10,323 nucleotides of DNA from RGIG5057 sp964642045 (GCA_964642045.1 CAZXLZ010000042.1:1-10323), one strand, 5' to 3'. Numbered from the stretch's first letter, positions 1-7,614 are shown. Notes: generated by a model from the letters alone, not told the origin. Translations and numbers: made by a program.

Positions 1-648
1 ATCATCTGGTTTTATTTCTATTTCTACATCTTCAATTTCTGGAAGAACTGCTACTGTAACTGTTGATGTATGAATTCTACCACTTGCTTCAGTTTCTGGA
101 ACCCTTTGAACTCTATGCACACCACTTTCAAATTTCAGTTTACTATATGCACCTTTACCTTTTAGCATAAAAGATACCTCTTTAATACCGCCAAGCTCTG
201 TTTCATTCATATCCATAACTTCTACTTGCCAATGCTTTAAATCAGCGTACATTGTGTACATTCTATATAAATTATACGCAAAAAGTGCGGCCTCATCTCC
301 ACCAGCACCTCCACGAATTTCAACAATAACGTTACTGTTATCATTTTCATCTTTAGGAAGAAGTAATATTTTTAGTTCTTCTTCAATAGATGCAAGCTTA
401 TCTTTAGCTTCATAATATTCTGCTTCTGCCATTTCCTTCATATCTTTATCGCTCATAAGCTCTTTTGCGCCATTCATATCATTTTCTACTTTTTTGTATT
501 CTTGATACTTCTCTACAACTTCTCTAATGCTAGAGTGTTCTTTCATACATTTTCTAAACTCATTTTGATCACTCATTATACTTGGATCTGATATTTTATT
601 TGTTAGATCCTCATATTTTTTTTCTAATTCTTCTAATTTTTCAAACAT
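1..648 (-). CDS. prfA: Peptide chain release factor 1 (RF1), N-terminal 216 residues, cut by window edge
   Basis: RF1 ends translation in the ribosomal A site at UAA and UAG. The frame is open from an ATG at 648 to base 1, giving 216 of the roughly 355-360 residues usual for the family. Residues 1-100 form the charged helical N-terminal domain. The conserved GGAGGDEA block is at 113-120, and the codon-reading loop follows in HRVQRVPETEASGRIHTS, residues 178-195. The PxT tripeptide (here PET, 184-186) marks RF1; RF2 has SPF at this place. The catalytic GGQ loop lies beyond the window. The start is supported by GGAG with a 6-base gap to the ATG, and by a strong promoter at 683-711. The gene follows the HlyD-like gene with a 65-base gap. 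Identity is secure; the missing part cannot be judged. Confidence 0.96.
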   Translation of the reverse strand, partial: MFEKLEELEKKYEDLTNKISDPSIMSDQNEFRKCMKEHSSIREVVEKYQEYKKVENDMNGAKELMSDKDMKEMAEAEYYEAKDKLASIEEELKILLLPKDENDNSNVIVEIRGGAGGDEAALFAYNLYRMYTMYADLKHWQVEVMDMNETELGGIKEVSFMLKGKGAYSKLKFESGVHRVQRVPETEASGRIHTSTVTVAVLPEIEDVEIEIKPDD

Positions 649-682
649 ATTATTCTCCGATTTCTTAACTTTAGTGTTAACT

Positions 683-711
683 ATTATACATTACATAAAC
701 TAATATGTCAA
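683..711 (-). promoter_or_regulatory. Consensus sigma-A promoter for prfA
   Basis: Read on the minus strand, TTGACA lies at 711-706, followed by exactly 17 bases and TATAAT at 688-683. Both hexamers match the housekeeping consensus perfectly. Transcription should start near 676 and leave a leader of about 28 bases before the prfA ATG at 648. The -35 box begins three bases after the stop codon of the HlyD-like gene. No terminator is visible between the two genes, so prfA may also receive read-through from upstream. Confidence 0.85.
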
Positions 712-713
712 CT

Positions 714-1979
714 TTATCTTTTTATGACTGATATATCTTTCACAATTCTATCGTAAAGTATAAGTCTTCTTTCTCTTTCTATACTATTTTCCTCTAGTTC
801 AGAATTTGTATAGTTAACTACAAGTGATTTATCCTCTAAAGTAGCTACTTTTTTTACTGGTATATCTATATACTCATTAAGACTAAGTATAGTTACATAG
901 TCTATATTATTTTTATTAGTGATAGAAGTATTATCAATAAAAAATCCATTATATTTTTTCCATATTACTTTTATATCTAAAGTTCTATCCTCTACTAAAT
1001 TTTCAACTCCATTAGTAACCCTAAATACACAGTACACTTTAGTTTTATCTTCTGAATCTATGATATTAATTAGTGTTCCTTTAAGGATAGCATCTTTAGA
1101 AAGTACTTCTAAATTATACACTAATCCTTCATTCATATATATCCTATTATTAAGATTATTTTCTTCAATTATTATATATGATTCAAAATTATCAACTATT
1201 TTTATTCCAAACACCTCATCTGGCAGGTTATCATAAGTCTTTTTTATCTCTTTTATTTTAGAAAGTTCAAAACTGTCTACTGAAAACTTATTCTCAAGTC
1301 CATCTGTGTTATATATAACCACTCCTGAAATATCCGCCTTTATATTATTAAGCGATGTATTCATATTTTCTTTAAATGCATCTCTTTCACTTATTAAACT
1401 TAAAAGATCAGTAAAGCTAGGATTTAATGATGCTAGTATTTTTGCCTTTTTATATGCAAGATCATTTAATTTAGATTTATATTCATTTATAGTTATATAT
1501 GATGATGTATTCTTTATTTCCTTAATAACACTATCAATCTCATTTTCTACCTGAACAATTTCACTTGAATAAGTAGATGGGAGCATCATCAGTTTGGCAT
1601 TTATTCTTTCATCTAACTGATTTAGCTTTTCTTTATTCTTGTCATATTCCTGAGTCTTATACATTGCAATAACATCACCTACTGCAATTCTTTTTGTTTC
1701 AGTAGCAAGTGTTACTATCGTTGAATTTTTGTTATAATCTACTACTGTTTCATTATTTATTATATATGCTTTTGTTTCTGAGTATATCTCATATACAGAA
1801 ATCTTAGCTTCATATAACATAGAGTCTATATTTTTTCTTTTCAAAATAACTATAAATATTATTATACATATTATTATAAATACAATTCCTAATATAAATT
1901 TTGGAATGATTTTCCTTGCTTTTGATTTACTTGTTACTTCATTAAAGCTATCATTCTCAAACTCTATCTTTTCCCTCAT
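714..1979 (-). CDS. HlyD-like membrane-fusion/adaptor family protein, single-pass membrane protein
   Basis: This 421-residue protein has a short charged cytoplasmic N-terminus, one transmembrane helix at about residues 27-47, and a long extracytoplasmic part. Residues about 55-110 resemble the first half of a lipoyl/barrel-sandwich domain (ETKAYIINNETVV, then AVGDVIAMYKTQ). A helical, coiled-coil-like stretch rich in Lys/Glu/Asn follows at about 110-200, then a segment resembling the second lipoyl half (ADISGVVIYNTDGLE) and beta-rich C-terminal domains. That order fits HlyD/EmrA-type adaptors, including the form found as a chromosomal single gene in Clostridia. No ABC transporter or permease partner is in view, so an export role is only inferred. 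The start is placed at ATG 1979 because GGAG lies 7 bases upstream; a TTG at 1985 sits too close to that site. The gene overlaps miaA by 23 bases, implying co-transcription. Confidence 0.72.
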   Translation of the reverse strand: MREKIEFENDSFNEVTSKSKARKIIPKFILGIVFIIICIIIFIVILKRKNIDSMLYEAKISVYEIYSETKAYIINNETVVDYNKNSTIVTLATETKRIAVGDVIAMYKTQEYDKNKEKLNQLDERINAKLMMLPSTYSSEIVQVENEIDSVIKEIKNTSSYITINEYKSKLNDLAYKKAKILASLNPSFTDLLSLISERDAFKENMNTSLNNIKADISGVVIYNTDGLENKFSVDSFELSKIKEIKKTYDNLPDEVFGIKIVDNFESYIIIEENNLNNRIYMNEGLVYNLEVLSKDAILKGTLINIIDSEDKTKVYCVFRVTNGVENLVEDRTLDIKVIWKKYNGFFIDNTSITNKNNIDYVTILSLNEYIDIPVKKVATLEDKSLVVNYTNSELEENSIERERRLILYDRIVKDISVIKR

Positions 1980-2908
1980 ATACAATCTCCATTATTTTAT
2001 CTAGATTTTTTTCTAGCTCTAAAGTCATATCGATATAGTTTACATCTTTCATTTTCTTAAACCATGTCATCTGTCTTTTAGCATACTGCCTTGTTCTAAG
2101 TTTTATTTCTTCTACTGCTTCTTCAAAAGTGCTATTTCCCTCAAAGTATCCAAACATTTCCTTATACCCTGTTGCTTGCCTTGCAGTTCCTTTGTTTAGT
2201 TTATACACCATTTTTGCTTCTTTTTCAAGTCCATTTTCTATCATGATATCTACTCTTTTATTTATCCTTTCATGAAGCATCTCTTTTGGCATAGTAAGGC
2301 AAAAAAGTGTAAAGTCATATCTACTATTCATAGATTTTATCCTTTGCTCTTCTTTTTTCATATGTTCACTTTTTTTACCATTTAGTTTGTACATTTCAAG
2401 TGCCCTTATAACTCTTTTTAAATTATTTGGATGTATATCCTTAGCTGCTTCGTTATCAACATCTTTTAACATGTTATACACATATTCATTTGAATTTTCT
2501 TTAGCAAGATCACATAAATACTGTCTATACTCATCATCTTTTTCTTCTTCTTTAAAATCCATATCTAAGATTACAGCTGACATATAAAGTCCAGTACCAC
2601 CAATTATAATCGGAGTTTTTCCTCTTTCTAATATCTCTTCTATCTTCTCATAACACATTTTCTTAAAATCTGCTACAGAAAACTCTTCATCCATATCTAC
2701 AATATCTATTAAATGATGAGGAATCCCATCCATTTCTTCTTCAGTAACCTTAGCAGTACCTACATCTAATCCTCTATATATTTGCATTGAATCTGAAGAT
2801 ATTATTTCACCATTTACTCTTTTTGCAAGGTTTATAGAAAGAGCTGTCTTTCCGTGAAGCTGTAGGCCCAACTATACATATAACTTTTGGTTTTGATTTG
2901 ATTTGCAC
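1957..2908 (-). CDS. miaA: tRNA dimethylallyltransferase MiaA, disrupted by a one-base frameshift in the P-loop
   Basis: MiaA transfers a dimethylallyl group to N6 of A37 in tRNAs reading UNN codons. Two frames together give the expected protein of about 316 residues. GTG at 2908, three bases after the mutL stop, opens 18 codons ending VICIVGPTAS. After one extra base at about 2854 the other frame resumes as GKTALSINLAKR and runs to the stop at 1957. Joined, they restore the Walker A motif GPTASGKT. Later landmarks include ISSDSMQIYRG with the family's conserved Asp, IIGGTGLYMSA, the NLKRVIRALE helix, GYKEM, and RTRQYAKRQMTWFKK. Without correction, the GTG frame ends after 33 residues. The second frame alone could start at TTG 2871 (304 residues) but would lack the first beta strand. 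The cause is either a real inactivating mutation or a sequence error. The family assignment is secure. Confidence 0.93.
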
Positions 2909-2911
2909 TTT

Positions 2912-4906
2912 TTACACTTTCCTTCCAAATTTCTTTTCAAGTTCGTATCTTGTAAAATCTATAGCTGTTGGTCTACCATGTGGACAAGTAAATGGAGTGT
3001 CTGACTCAAGCATTGCATCTATTAGCTTTATATGCTCTTCTTTAGTTACTCCTATATTACCTTTAATTGCAGCCTTGCAAGCTATTGTTGCTAAAAATCT
3101 ATGTTCATTTTCATTTCTTTGTGATTTATTACCTGTCATAAATTCATCTAATATATCAAGAAATATCTCTTTATAATCAAGCTTTATATCCCCTATATTT
3201 GGAACGCCTGATATTTTGTATGAAGACCCCGAAAATTCTTCAAATATATATCCATATTTTTCAAAATATTCTTTGTTGTCTCTGACAATTTGCATTTCAT
3301 TATTTCTAAGTTCAACTATTATTGGCAAAAGTAACATTTGTGTATCCTTATTTTTCTCATTAAAATATGCCTTTATTTTATCATATAAATACCTTTCATG
3401 TGCTGCATGCTGATCTATAAAATATACTTTTCCATCAATTTCAATTATTATATATGTATTAAATGCACACCCAATGTACTTATAATATGTTTTCTCTTTG
3501 GCCTCTTCTTCTACTAAATTTATTTCCTCATATTCATTTTTTTCTATGTCAAATGGAGAACTTTTCTCAATATTATTCACACTGTAAGTGTTTATAGTGC
3601 TACTTTCTTCTAGCTTTTCATCATTATCACTACTTTTTTTATCTTCTAAACTGTCTTTTATAACATTTAAATACTCCTTAGTTTTATCCATTTCTTCTTT
3701 ACTTAGAGTATTATGACTTTCTTCTTTTTTAGGTTCAGTAAACTCATAAGTATTAATATTAACATTTGTATCAGTAATGACTTTATCATTTTCTTTCACA
3801 TTTTCTGTTATAACTGTATTTTCTTTTAAGCTACTTTTATTTATAGTTTGATAATTTGGTATATTTACACTTTCTTCATGTTTCTTTTTTAATATAGTAA
3901 ATGGACTGCTTTCAGTATTTGACTTTTCTAAAGCATTTCTTACTGCATGAAATACTGCTTCAAATACTTTTGATTCATTTTCAAATTTTACTTCTAATTT
4001 TGCTGGATGAACATTTACATCTAAAGTTTCAGGAGACATTTCAATATTTATTACTGCAAAAGGGAACTTATTAATCATAAGCTTTTCATCATATCCCTTT
4101 TCTAAGGCTGACATTAATGTCTTATCTTTTACGTATCTATTATTTATGAATGTAAACTCATTATTTCTATTAGACCTGGAAATACTTGGAAGTCCTATAC
4201 ATCCTCTTACTTTTATATTTTCATATTCGTAATCTACACTTAATATATTTGTATATACATCTCTTCCAAAAATACTGTATATTACTGACTCTAATTTTCC
4301 ATCTCCTGATGTAGAAATAATCTGTTTCCCAGAATTTATATATTTTATACTTACATCAGGGTTTGCTAGTGCAATTCTAACTACAACATCTTCGATATAC
4401 CCAGCTTCAGTATAATCCTTCTTTAAAAACTTATATCTTGCAGGTGTGTTATAAAAGACATCTTTTATTATTATGCTTGTCCCTTTGTTTGAAGGAGCTA
4501 CACTATTTGAAAGTATATTTCCATCTTCAACTATAAGCTTACTTCCTAGCTGTTCATCTTTATGCTTAGTAATTAAAGTAACCTTTGAAATAGCGGCAAT
4601 AGATGCTAGAGCTTCACCCCTAAACCCCATTGATGTTATCTTTAAAATATCTGCTTCTTTTCTTATTTTGCTTGTTGCATGTCTTTCAAACGCTATCTCA
4701 GTGTCATCGGCTCTAAATCCATCACCATCATCTGTTATTTTAATATAATCTATTCCACCTTTTTTTATTTCTACTGTTATGTTTTTTGCATGAGCATCTA
4801 TTGAATTTTCAACAAGCTCTTTTACAATAGAAGCTGGTCTATCAACAACCTCTCCTGCTGCTATCTTATTTATCGTACTTTCATCAAGTAATACTATACT
4901 TCCCAT
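2912..4906 (-). CDS. mutL: DNA mismatch repair protein MutL
   Basis: MutL couples MutS mismatch recognition to strand removal, and in bacteria lacking MutH it also nicks the daughter strand. The 664-residue product has the N-terminal GHKL ATPase: KELVENSIDA (29-38, with Glu30 and Asn34), TDDGDGF (58-64), HATSKI (76-81), GFRGEAL (94-100) and the FYNTPAR segment. An acidic, Ser/Asn/Lys-rich linker spans roughly 335-475. The C-terminal domain keeps the endonuclease elements: DQHAAHERYLYD (498-509), ACKAAIKGN around Cys610, CPHGRP (641-646) and the terminal FGR. In DQHA(x)2E(x)4E the last residue is Asp instead of Glu. The start at ATG 4906 follows a G-rich ribosome site. A promoter lies at 4938-4966. 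miaA begins three bases downstream. Unlike the usual Clostridia order, mutS is about 4.6 kb upstream. Confidence 0.97.
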   Translation of the reverse strand: MGSIVLLDESTINKIAAGEVVDRPASIVKELVENSIDAHAKNITVEIKKGGIDYIKITDDGDGFRADDTEIAFERHATSKIRKEADILKITSMGFRGEALASIAAISKVTLITKHKDEQLGSKLIVEDGNILSNSVAPSNKGTSIIIKDVFYNTPARYKFLKKDYTEAGYIEDVVVRIALANPDVSIKYINSGKQIISTSGDGKLESVIYSIFGRDVYTNILSVDYEYENIKVRGCIGLPSISRSNRNNEFTFINNRYVKDKTLMSALEKGYDEKLMINKFPFAVINIEMSPETLDVNVHPAKLEVKFENESKVFEAVFHAVRNALEKSNTESSPFTILKKKHEESVNIPNYQTINKSSLKENTVITENVKENDKVITDTNVNINTYEFTEPKKEESHNTLSKEEMDKTKEYLNVIKDSLEDKKSSDNDEKLEESSTINTYSVNNIEKSSPFDIEKNEYEEINLVEEEAKEKTYYKYIGCAFNTYIIIEIDGKVYFIDQHAAHERYLYDKIKAYFNEKNKDTQMLLLPIIVELRNNEMQIVRDNKEYFEKYGYIFEEFSGSSYKISGVPNIGDIKLDYKEIFLDILDEFMTGNKSQRNENEHRFLATIACKAAIKGNIGVTKEEHIKLIDAMLESDTPFTCPHGRPTAIDFTRYELEKKFGRKV

Positions 4907-4910
4907 AACA

Positions 4911-4917
4911 TCCCCCC
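4911..4917 (-). promoter_or_regulatory. G-run ribosome binding site of mutL
   Basis: Six consecutive G residues, preceded by A and followed by ATGTT and the ATG start, serve as the Shine-Dalgarno site. AGGGGG can pair with the CCUCCU end of 16S rRNA if one G:U wobble is allowed. The ATG inside the spacer is out of frame. A mononucleotide run in this position could in principle change length by slippage. Confidence 0.6.
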
Positions 4918-4937
4918 TAAAAGATATTTTCTTCTAA

Positions 4938-4966
4938 ATTATACTATTAAATATGCTTTTTTGCAA
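4938..4966 (-). promoter_or_regulatory. Sigma-A-type promoter for mutL
   Basis: On the minus strand TTGCAA (4966-4961) is followed by 17 bases and a perfect TATAAT (4943-4938). Transcription would start near 4931, about 25 bases before the mutL ATG. It is the natural promoter for mutL, miaA and the HlyD-like gene, and it explains how mutL can be expressed although separated from mutS. Confidence 0.7.
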
Positions 4967-5013
4967 TCTTGAATATATAATCTTTTTTAATTTATTTTAA
5001 TATAAATAAAACA

Positions 5014-5042
5014 TTTACTTTAAAATCAATAAATGATAAAAT
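5014..5042 (+). promoter_or_regulatory. Probable promoter for the plus-strand membrane protein gene
   Basis: TTTACT (5014-5019), 17 bases, then TAAAAT (5037-5042) fits a sigma-A promoter with moderate hexamer matches. Transcription would begin near 5049, downstream of an in-frame ATG at 5033, which supports the later start at 5090. It is arranged back to back with the mutL promoter. An AT-rich dyad, TTTATTT/AAATAAA, lies between them at 4991-5010. Confidence 0.45.
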
Positions 5043-5089
5043 TATATTTGAAAAGAGAAAATTTAAACTTTTTAAGTGAGGTAATATAT

Positions 5090-5587
5090 ATGGCTTTTAT
5101 TTCGATTTTTATGATGAGTGCAATCTTTATGTTTTTTATATTTTGTATTCTTATGACCTTACATATTATAAAAAAGATTGGCGTGACACTTTTAGCAAGA
5201 AAAATAAATATTAATAATTATGGTCTATTATGGATTCCAGGACTTGGAGCATTATATGAAATAAAAATAATGAATAAATTTTTGAAATATGGCAAGAAAT
5301 TTGAAGTAGTGTATTTTGCTATAATAACAATAGTTAGATTAGCTTCATTAATGTTCTTTTTGTTTGGGCCAAATTATCAGGAGGCTTCATTTGATACATT
5401 AAGTTCAATTATTTCTGATGTCGGTTTCGTAATATTTTTAATTGATACTGTATTTAAAATTATTACGTTAAAAAAGAGTGGATATAACGTATTTATCTCT
5501 ATAATAATTTGCATATTCTTATCACCATTTTGGTGTTACTTTGTAAATGGAAAAGTAAAAAAATATAATTCAAATGTTATTATATAA
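5090..5587 (+). CDS. Small multi-pass membrane protein, unknown function
   Basis: I do not recognise this 165-residue protein. It is very hydrophobic, with likely membrane helices at about residues 4-26, 70-92, 105-127 and 133-151, and a further apolar stretch near 42-57 around GLLWIPGLGALYEIK. Basic residues follow the first and third helices. There is no catalytic motif and no obvious signal peptidase site. The start is placed at ATG 5090 because AGTGAGG lies 7-8 bases upstream and the likely promoter fires at about 5049. The longer frame from 5033 has no ribosome site. It is the only gene in the window on the plus strand, diverging from mutL and ending against a convergent gene at a shared hairpin. 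The longer form would have 184 residues. Confidence 0.72.
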   Translation: MAFISIFMMSAIFMFFIFCILMTLHIIKKIGVTLLARKININNYGLLWIPGLGALYEIKIMNKFLKYGKKFEVVYFAIITIVRLASLMFFLFGPNYQEASFDTLSSIISDVGFVIFLIDTVFKIITLKKSGYNVFISIIICIFLSPFWCYFVNGKVKKYNSNVII

Positions 5588-5605
5588 CATATATTTATTT
5601 TTAAG

Positions 5606-5652
5606 TATAAAAACTAGTAAACTTAATATATAGTAATTTACTAGTTTTTATA
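5606..5652. terminator. Bidirectional hairpin terminator between convergent genes
   Basis: A perfect 16-base inverted repeat (arms 5606-5621 and 5637-5652) encloses a 15-base loop. Its arm contains AAAAACTAGTAAA, so each transcript ends its stem in a U run. It lies between the plus-strand membrane protein stop (5587) and the minus-strand stop at 5658, and can serve both. The U run is inside the stem rather than after it, which makes the terminator call probable, not certain. Confidence 0.7.
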
Positions 5653-5657
5653 TATTA

Positions 5658-7526
5658 TTACCTCTCATTATCTAAGTCTGCATTTTTATTTTTCTCTTCT
5701 TTCTGTTTTTCTTTAAGCTTTACAGTATATTCATCAAATATTACAAGAGGTACTTTTAGTCCTGCTTCTTTCATCATTTCTTTTACATTTTGAATATTTG
5801 ATTTTTCAGTTTCAGAGTCAAGACTATCCTCATTTATATACATGACATATGATGGCTTTAAAGATGACTCATAAGAATTTCTAAACATAACAATCTCTGT
5901 ACCCTCACCCATGTTTTCCTCTGATATTAGCTCATCATAACTTGCAGAAAAATCATTAAATGTGTTATTAGATTCAACATAGTCTATTCCTTTATTTGAA
6001 TGTAAATTTTTATCAGATATAGCATTAATAAGTTCTGGCGTAAGCGTACTTTTAGAAAAACCAAGTGCAATATTTCCAAGTACTCCTCTACCTTGTAAAA
6101 TATTTTTAGGAGATAAAATCCTAGTAGAAATCTGATTAGAAACATCTGATACATATCTACTATCAAAAGCTCCTACTTGACCAATACCTTCAAATTCTAA
6201 TGTTTTATCAGTTATATAATGATTTTCTTTTGCATTATATGAATTTAATAAACTTTGTTTTTCATCTTCAGTTAGATGTACTTCTCTTCCAAGCTCACTT
6301 GAGCGTTTTTCTTCTAACTTTTGTATATATTTATCAAAATTCATTATGTTTCTATCTGGATTAAAGAAATGAAGAAGTACCCCAGTTCCAAGCTGTGATA
6401 AATCTGATATTATAATCTCTTCTTTTTTCTCTGGATCATATACATTTTCTATTATATTAATTCTATTTTCTACCTCATAATCTAAAAATAAATCTTCTAG
6501 CTCGCTTGCAATTTCTTCTCCATTTTCTATAACATCATTCATATTCATAGATAATATGCTATTTACTTTATCAATATTATCCCTTTGTTCTTCTTTATTA
6601 GGAAGCGTTTGTAATCTTTCCTTAAGCTTCTCTGAATTTTTATACTTTTGATAATCAGCCTCACTCCATATACCATGGAGTTTTGTATACATTTTTCTTT
6701 CATCTGTGCTGTATTCTTTTCCATTTACAACTATGTCATTAAAAATACCAAGATTTATTTCTGATTTTATATATTCCTCATTTTCTCTTAGTCCTTTAAC
6801 TGTATATTCCCCTATAAGGTCAGATTCTTTGGCAATTAACCCTATAACAATATATTTTTCTGTTTCACTTAAAGTACCGCCTTCAAAATATTTAGTAAAT
6901 ATGTTATCAAAATCCTCTTGTGTATAGTCAGTTACATGATCTTGAAGCCCACCAACTGCTAAAACATTCTTATGCTTTTCATCTATCTTAAGAACGGATT
7001 GATTCCTTAAAAATGAATCTTTATTATACTCAGATATTATTTCTTTTCCGTATACATCATATATTTCTTTCAAAGTATCTTTGTTTACCTCATTTACTCT
7101 AAGAAGATCTATCATATTGTTATATGGAAAGGATTTTCTCTTAAAGTGTTGTGGCTTTATCCCCTGCCCTACATCAGAGAGTTCAATATTAGTGGCATTA
7201 TAGAAATCAATAGCATTATTAACATTATTTAATATGTATTTTTTCAAATAATCATTAGAAACATCTATGCTATTTCTATCTTTGCTACTATACAGCACTT
7301 TACCTACTTCTGAAGTATTTGAGTCTTTATTTTTTAATGCTTTCATAAGTGTTCCAAGTCCAAAAGTATCTACCATAATTTTATAGCTTCTTAAATCATT
7401 CATTATTCCAAAATGTTTATATAGTTTATCACCATACATCATACCAACCATTTTTAATTTTACTGCTTCAAATATATTAATCTTATTACTATTTGTAGTT
7501 GCTAAACTATTATTTTTTTTGCTCAT
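5658..7526 (-). CDS. Conserved-looking 622-residue cytoplasmic protein, unknown function
   Basis: I cannot name a family for this protein. It has no signal peptide or membrane segment and is rich in Lys, Glu, Asn and Ser, so a cytoplasmic location is likely. The N-terminal third is mostly helical. A middle region (about 290-345) is strongly charged and helical. Residues 470-600 look like the best-ordered domain: NILQGRGVLGNIALGF (475-490), SASYDELI (527-534), TEIVMFRN (543-550), then KPSYVMYI (557-564), a helix, and KVPLVIFDEY (591-600). The last two read as beta strands flanking a helix, an alternating alpha/beta pattern. The C-terminus is a lysine-rich tail. No Walker, helicase, nuclease or protease motif is visible. 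The ATG at 7526 has GGGGAAGG 4 bases upstream and a promoter at 7549-7577. It is flanked by terminators on both sides, so it is probably monocistronic. Confidence 0.8.
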   Translation of the reverse strand: MSKKNNSLATTNSNKINIFEAVKLKMVGMMYGDKLYKHFGIMNDLRSYKIMVDTFGLGTLMKALKNKDSNTSEVGKVLYSSKDRNSIDVSNDYLKKYILNNVNNAIDFYNATNIELSDVGQGIKPQHFKRKSFPYNNMIDLLRVNEVNKDTLKEIYDVYGKEIISEYNKDSFLRNQSVLKIDEKHKNVLAVGGLQDHVTDYTQEDFDNIFTKYFEGGTLSETEKYIVIGLIAKESDLIGEYTVKGLRENEEYIKSEINLGIFNDIVVNGKEYSTDERKMYTKLHGIWSEADYQKYKNSEKLKERLQTLPNKEEQRDNIDKVNSILSMNMNDVIENGEEIASELEDLFLDYEVENRINIIENVYDPEKKEEIIISDLSQLGTGVLLHFFNPDRNIMNFDKYIQKLEEKRSSELGREVHLTEDEKQSLLNSYNAKENHYITDKTLEFEGIGQVGAFDSRYVSDVSNQISTRILSPKNILQGRGVLGNIALGFSKSTLTPELINAISDKNLHSNKGIDYVESNNTFNDFSASYDELISEENMGEGTEIVMFRNSYESSLKPSYVMYINEDSLDSETEKSNIQNVKEMMKEAGLKVPLVIFDEYTVKLKEKQKEEKNKNADLDNER

Positions 7527-7548
7527 GTTACCTTCCCCTATATATTAC

Positions 7549-7577
7549 ATTATATCAAAATTATTTTAACATGACCA
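7549..7577 (-). promoter_or_regulatory. Promoter for the 622-residue protein gene
   Basis: On the minus strand TGGTCA (7577-7572), 17 bases, and a perfect TATAAT (7554-7549) lie between the terminator of the upstream membrane protein gene and the ribosome site GGGGAAGG. The predicted start near 7542 gives a leader of about 16 bases. The -35 box matches the consensus at only four of six positions. Confidence 0.55.
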
Positions 7578-7614
7578 TAAAATATTTTCAATAAATGTAT
7601 ACAGTCATTTTATC

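Noticed and set aside
919..1554. Plus-strand open frames opposite the HlyD-like gene
   Set aside because: They lack ribosome sites and show the Ser/Leu/Ile-rich composition of antisense shadows. The minus-strand gene explains the region.
2807..2908. Programmed +1 frameshift in miaA, prompted by the rare codon CGG at the shift site
   Set aside because: Ser-tRNA on TCA cannot re-pair with CAC after a +1 slip, and there is no stop codon or stimulatory structure at the site. A mutation or sequence error is simpler.
4473..4748. Plus-strand open frame opposite the MutL ATPase domain
   Set aside because: The conserved MutL motifs occupy the other strand, and the frame has no start signals.
4991..5010. 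AT-only dyad TTTATTT/AAATAAA as a strong operator or terminator
   Set aside because: Composition alone makes such dyads frequent here. It is mentioned as context only and has no GC stem or U tract of a terminator.
5033..5089. Longer start for the plus-strand membrane protein (adds 19 residues)
   Set aside because: No ribosome site precedes 5033 and the likely transcription start lies at about 5049. ATG 5090 has AGTGAGG at good spacing.
5984..6166. 60-codon minus-strand frame inside the 622-residue gene
   Set aside because: It is wholly inside a longer, better supported frame and has no ribosome site of its own.
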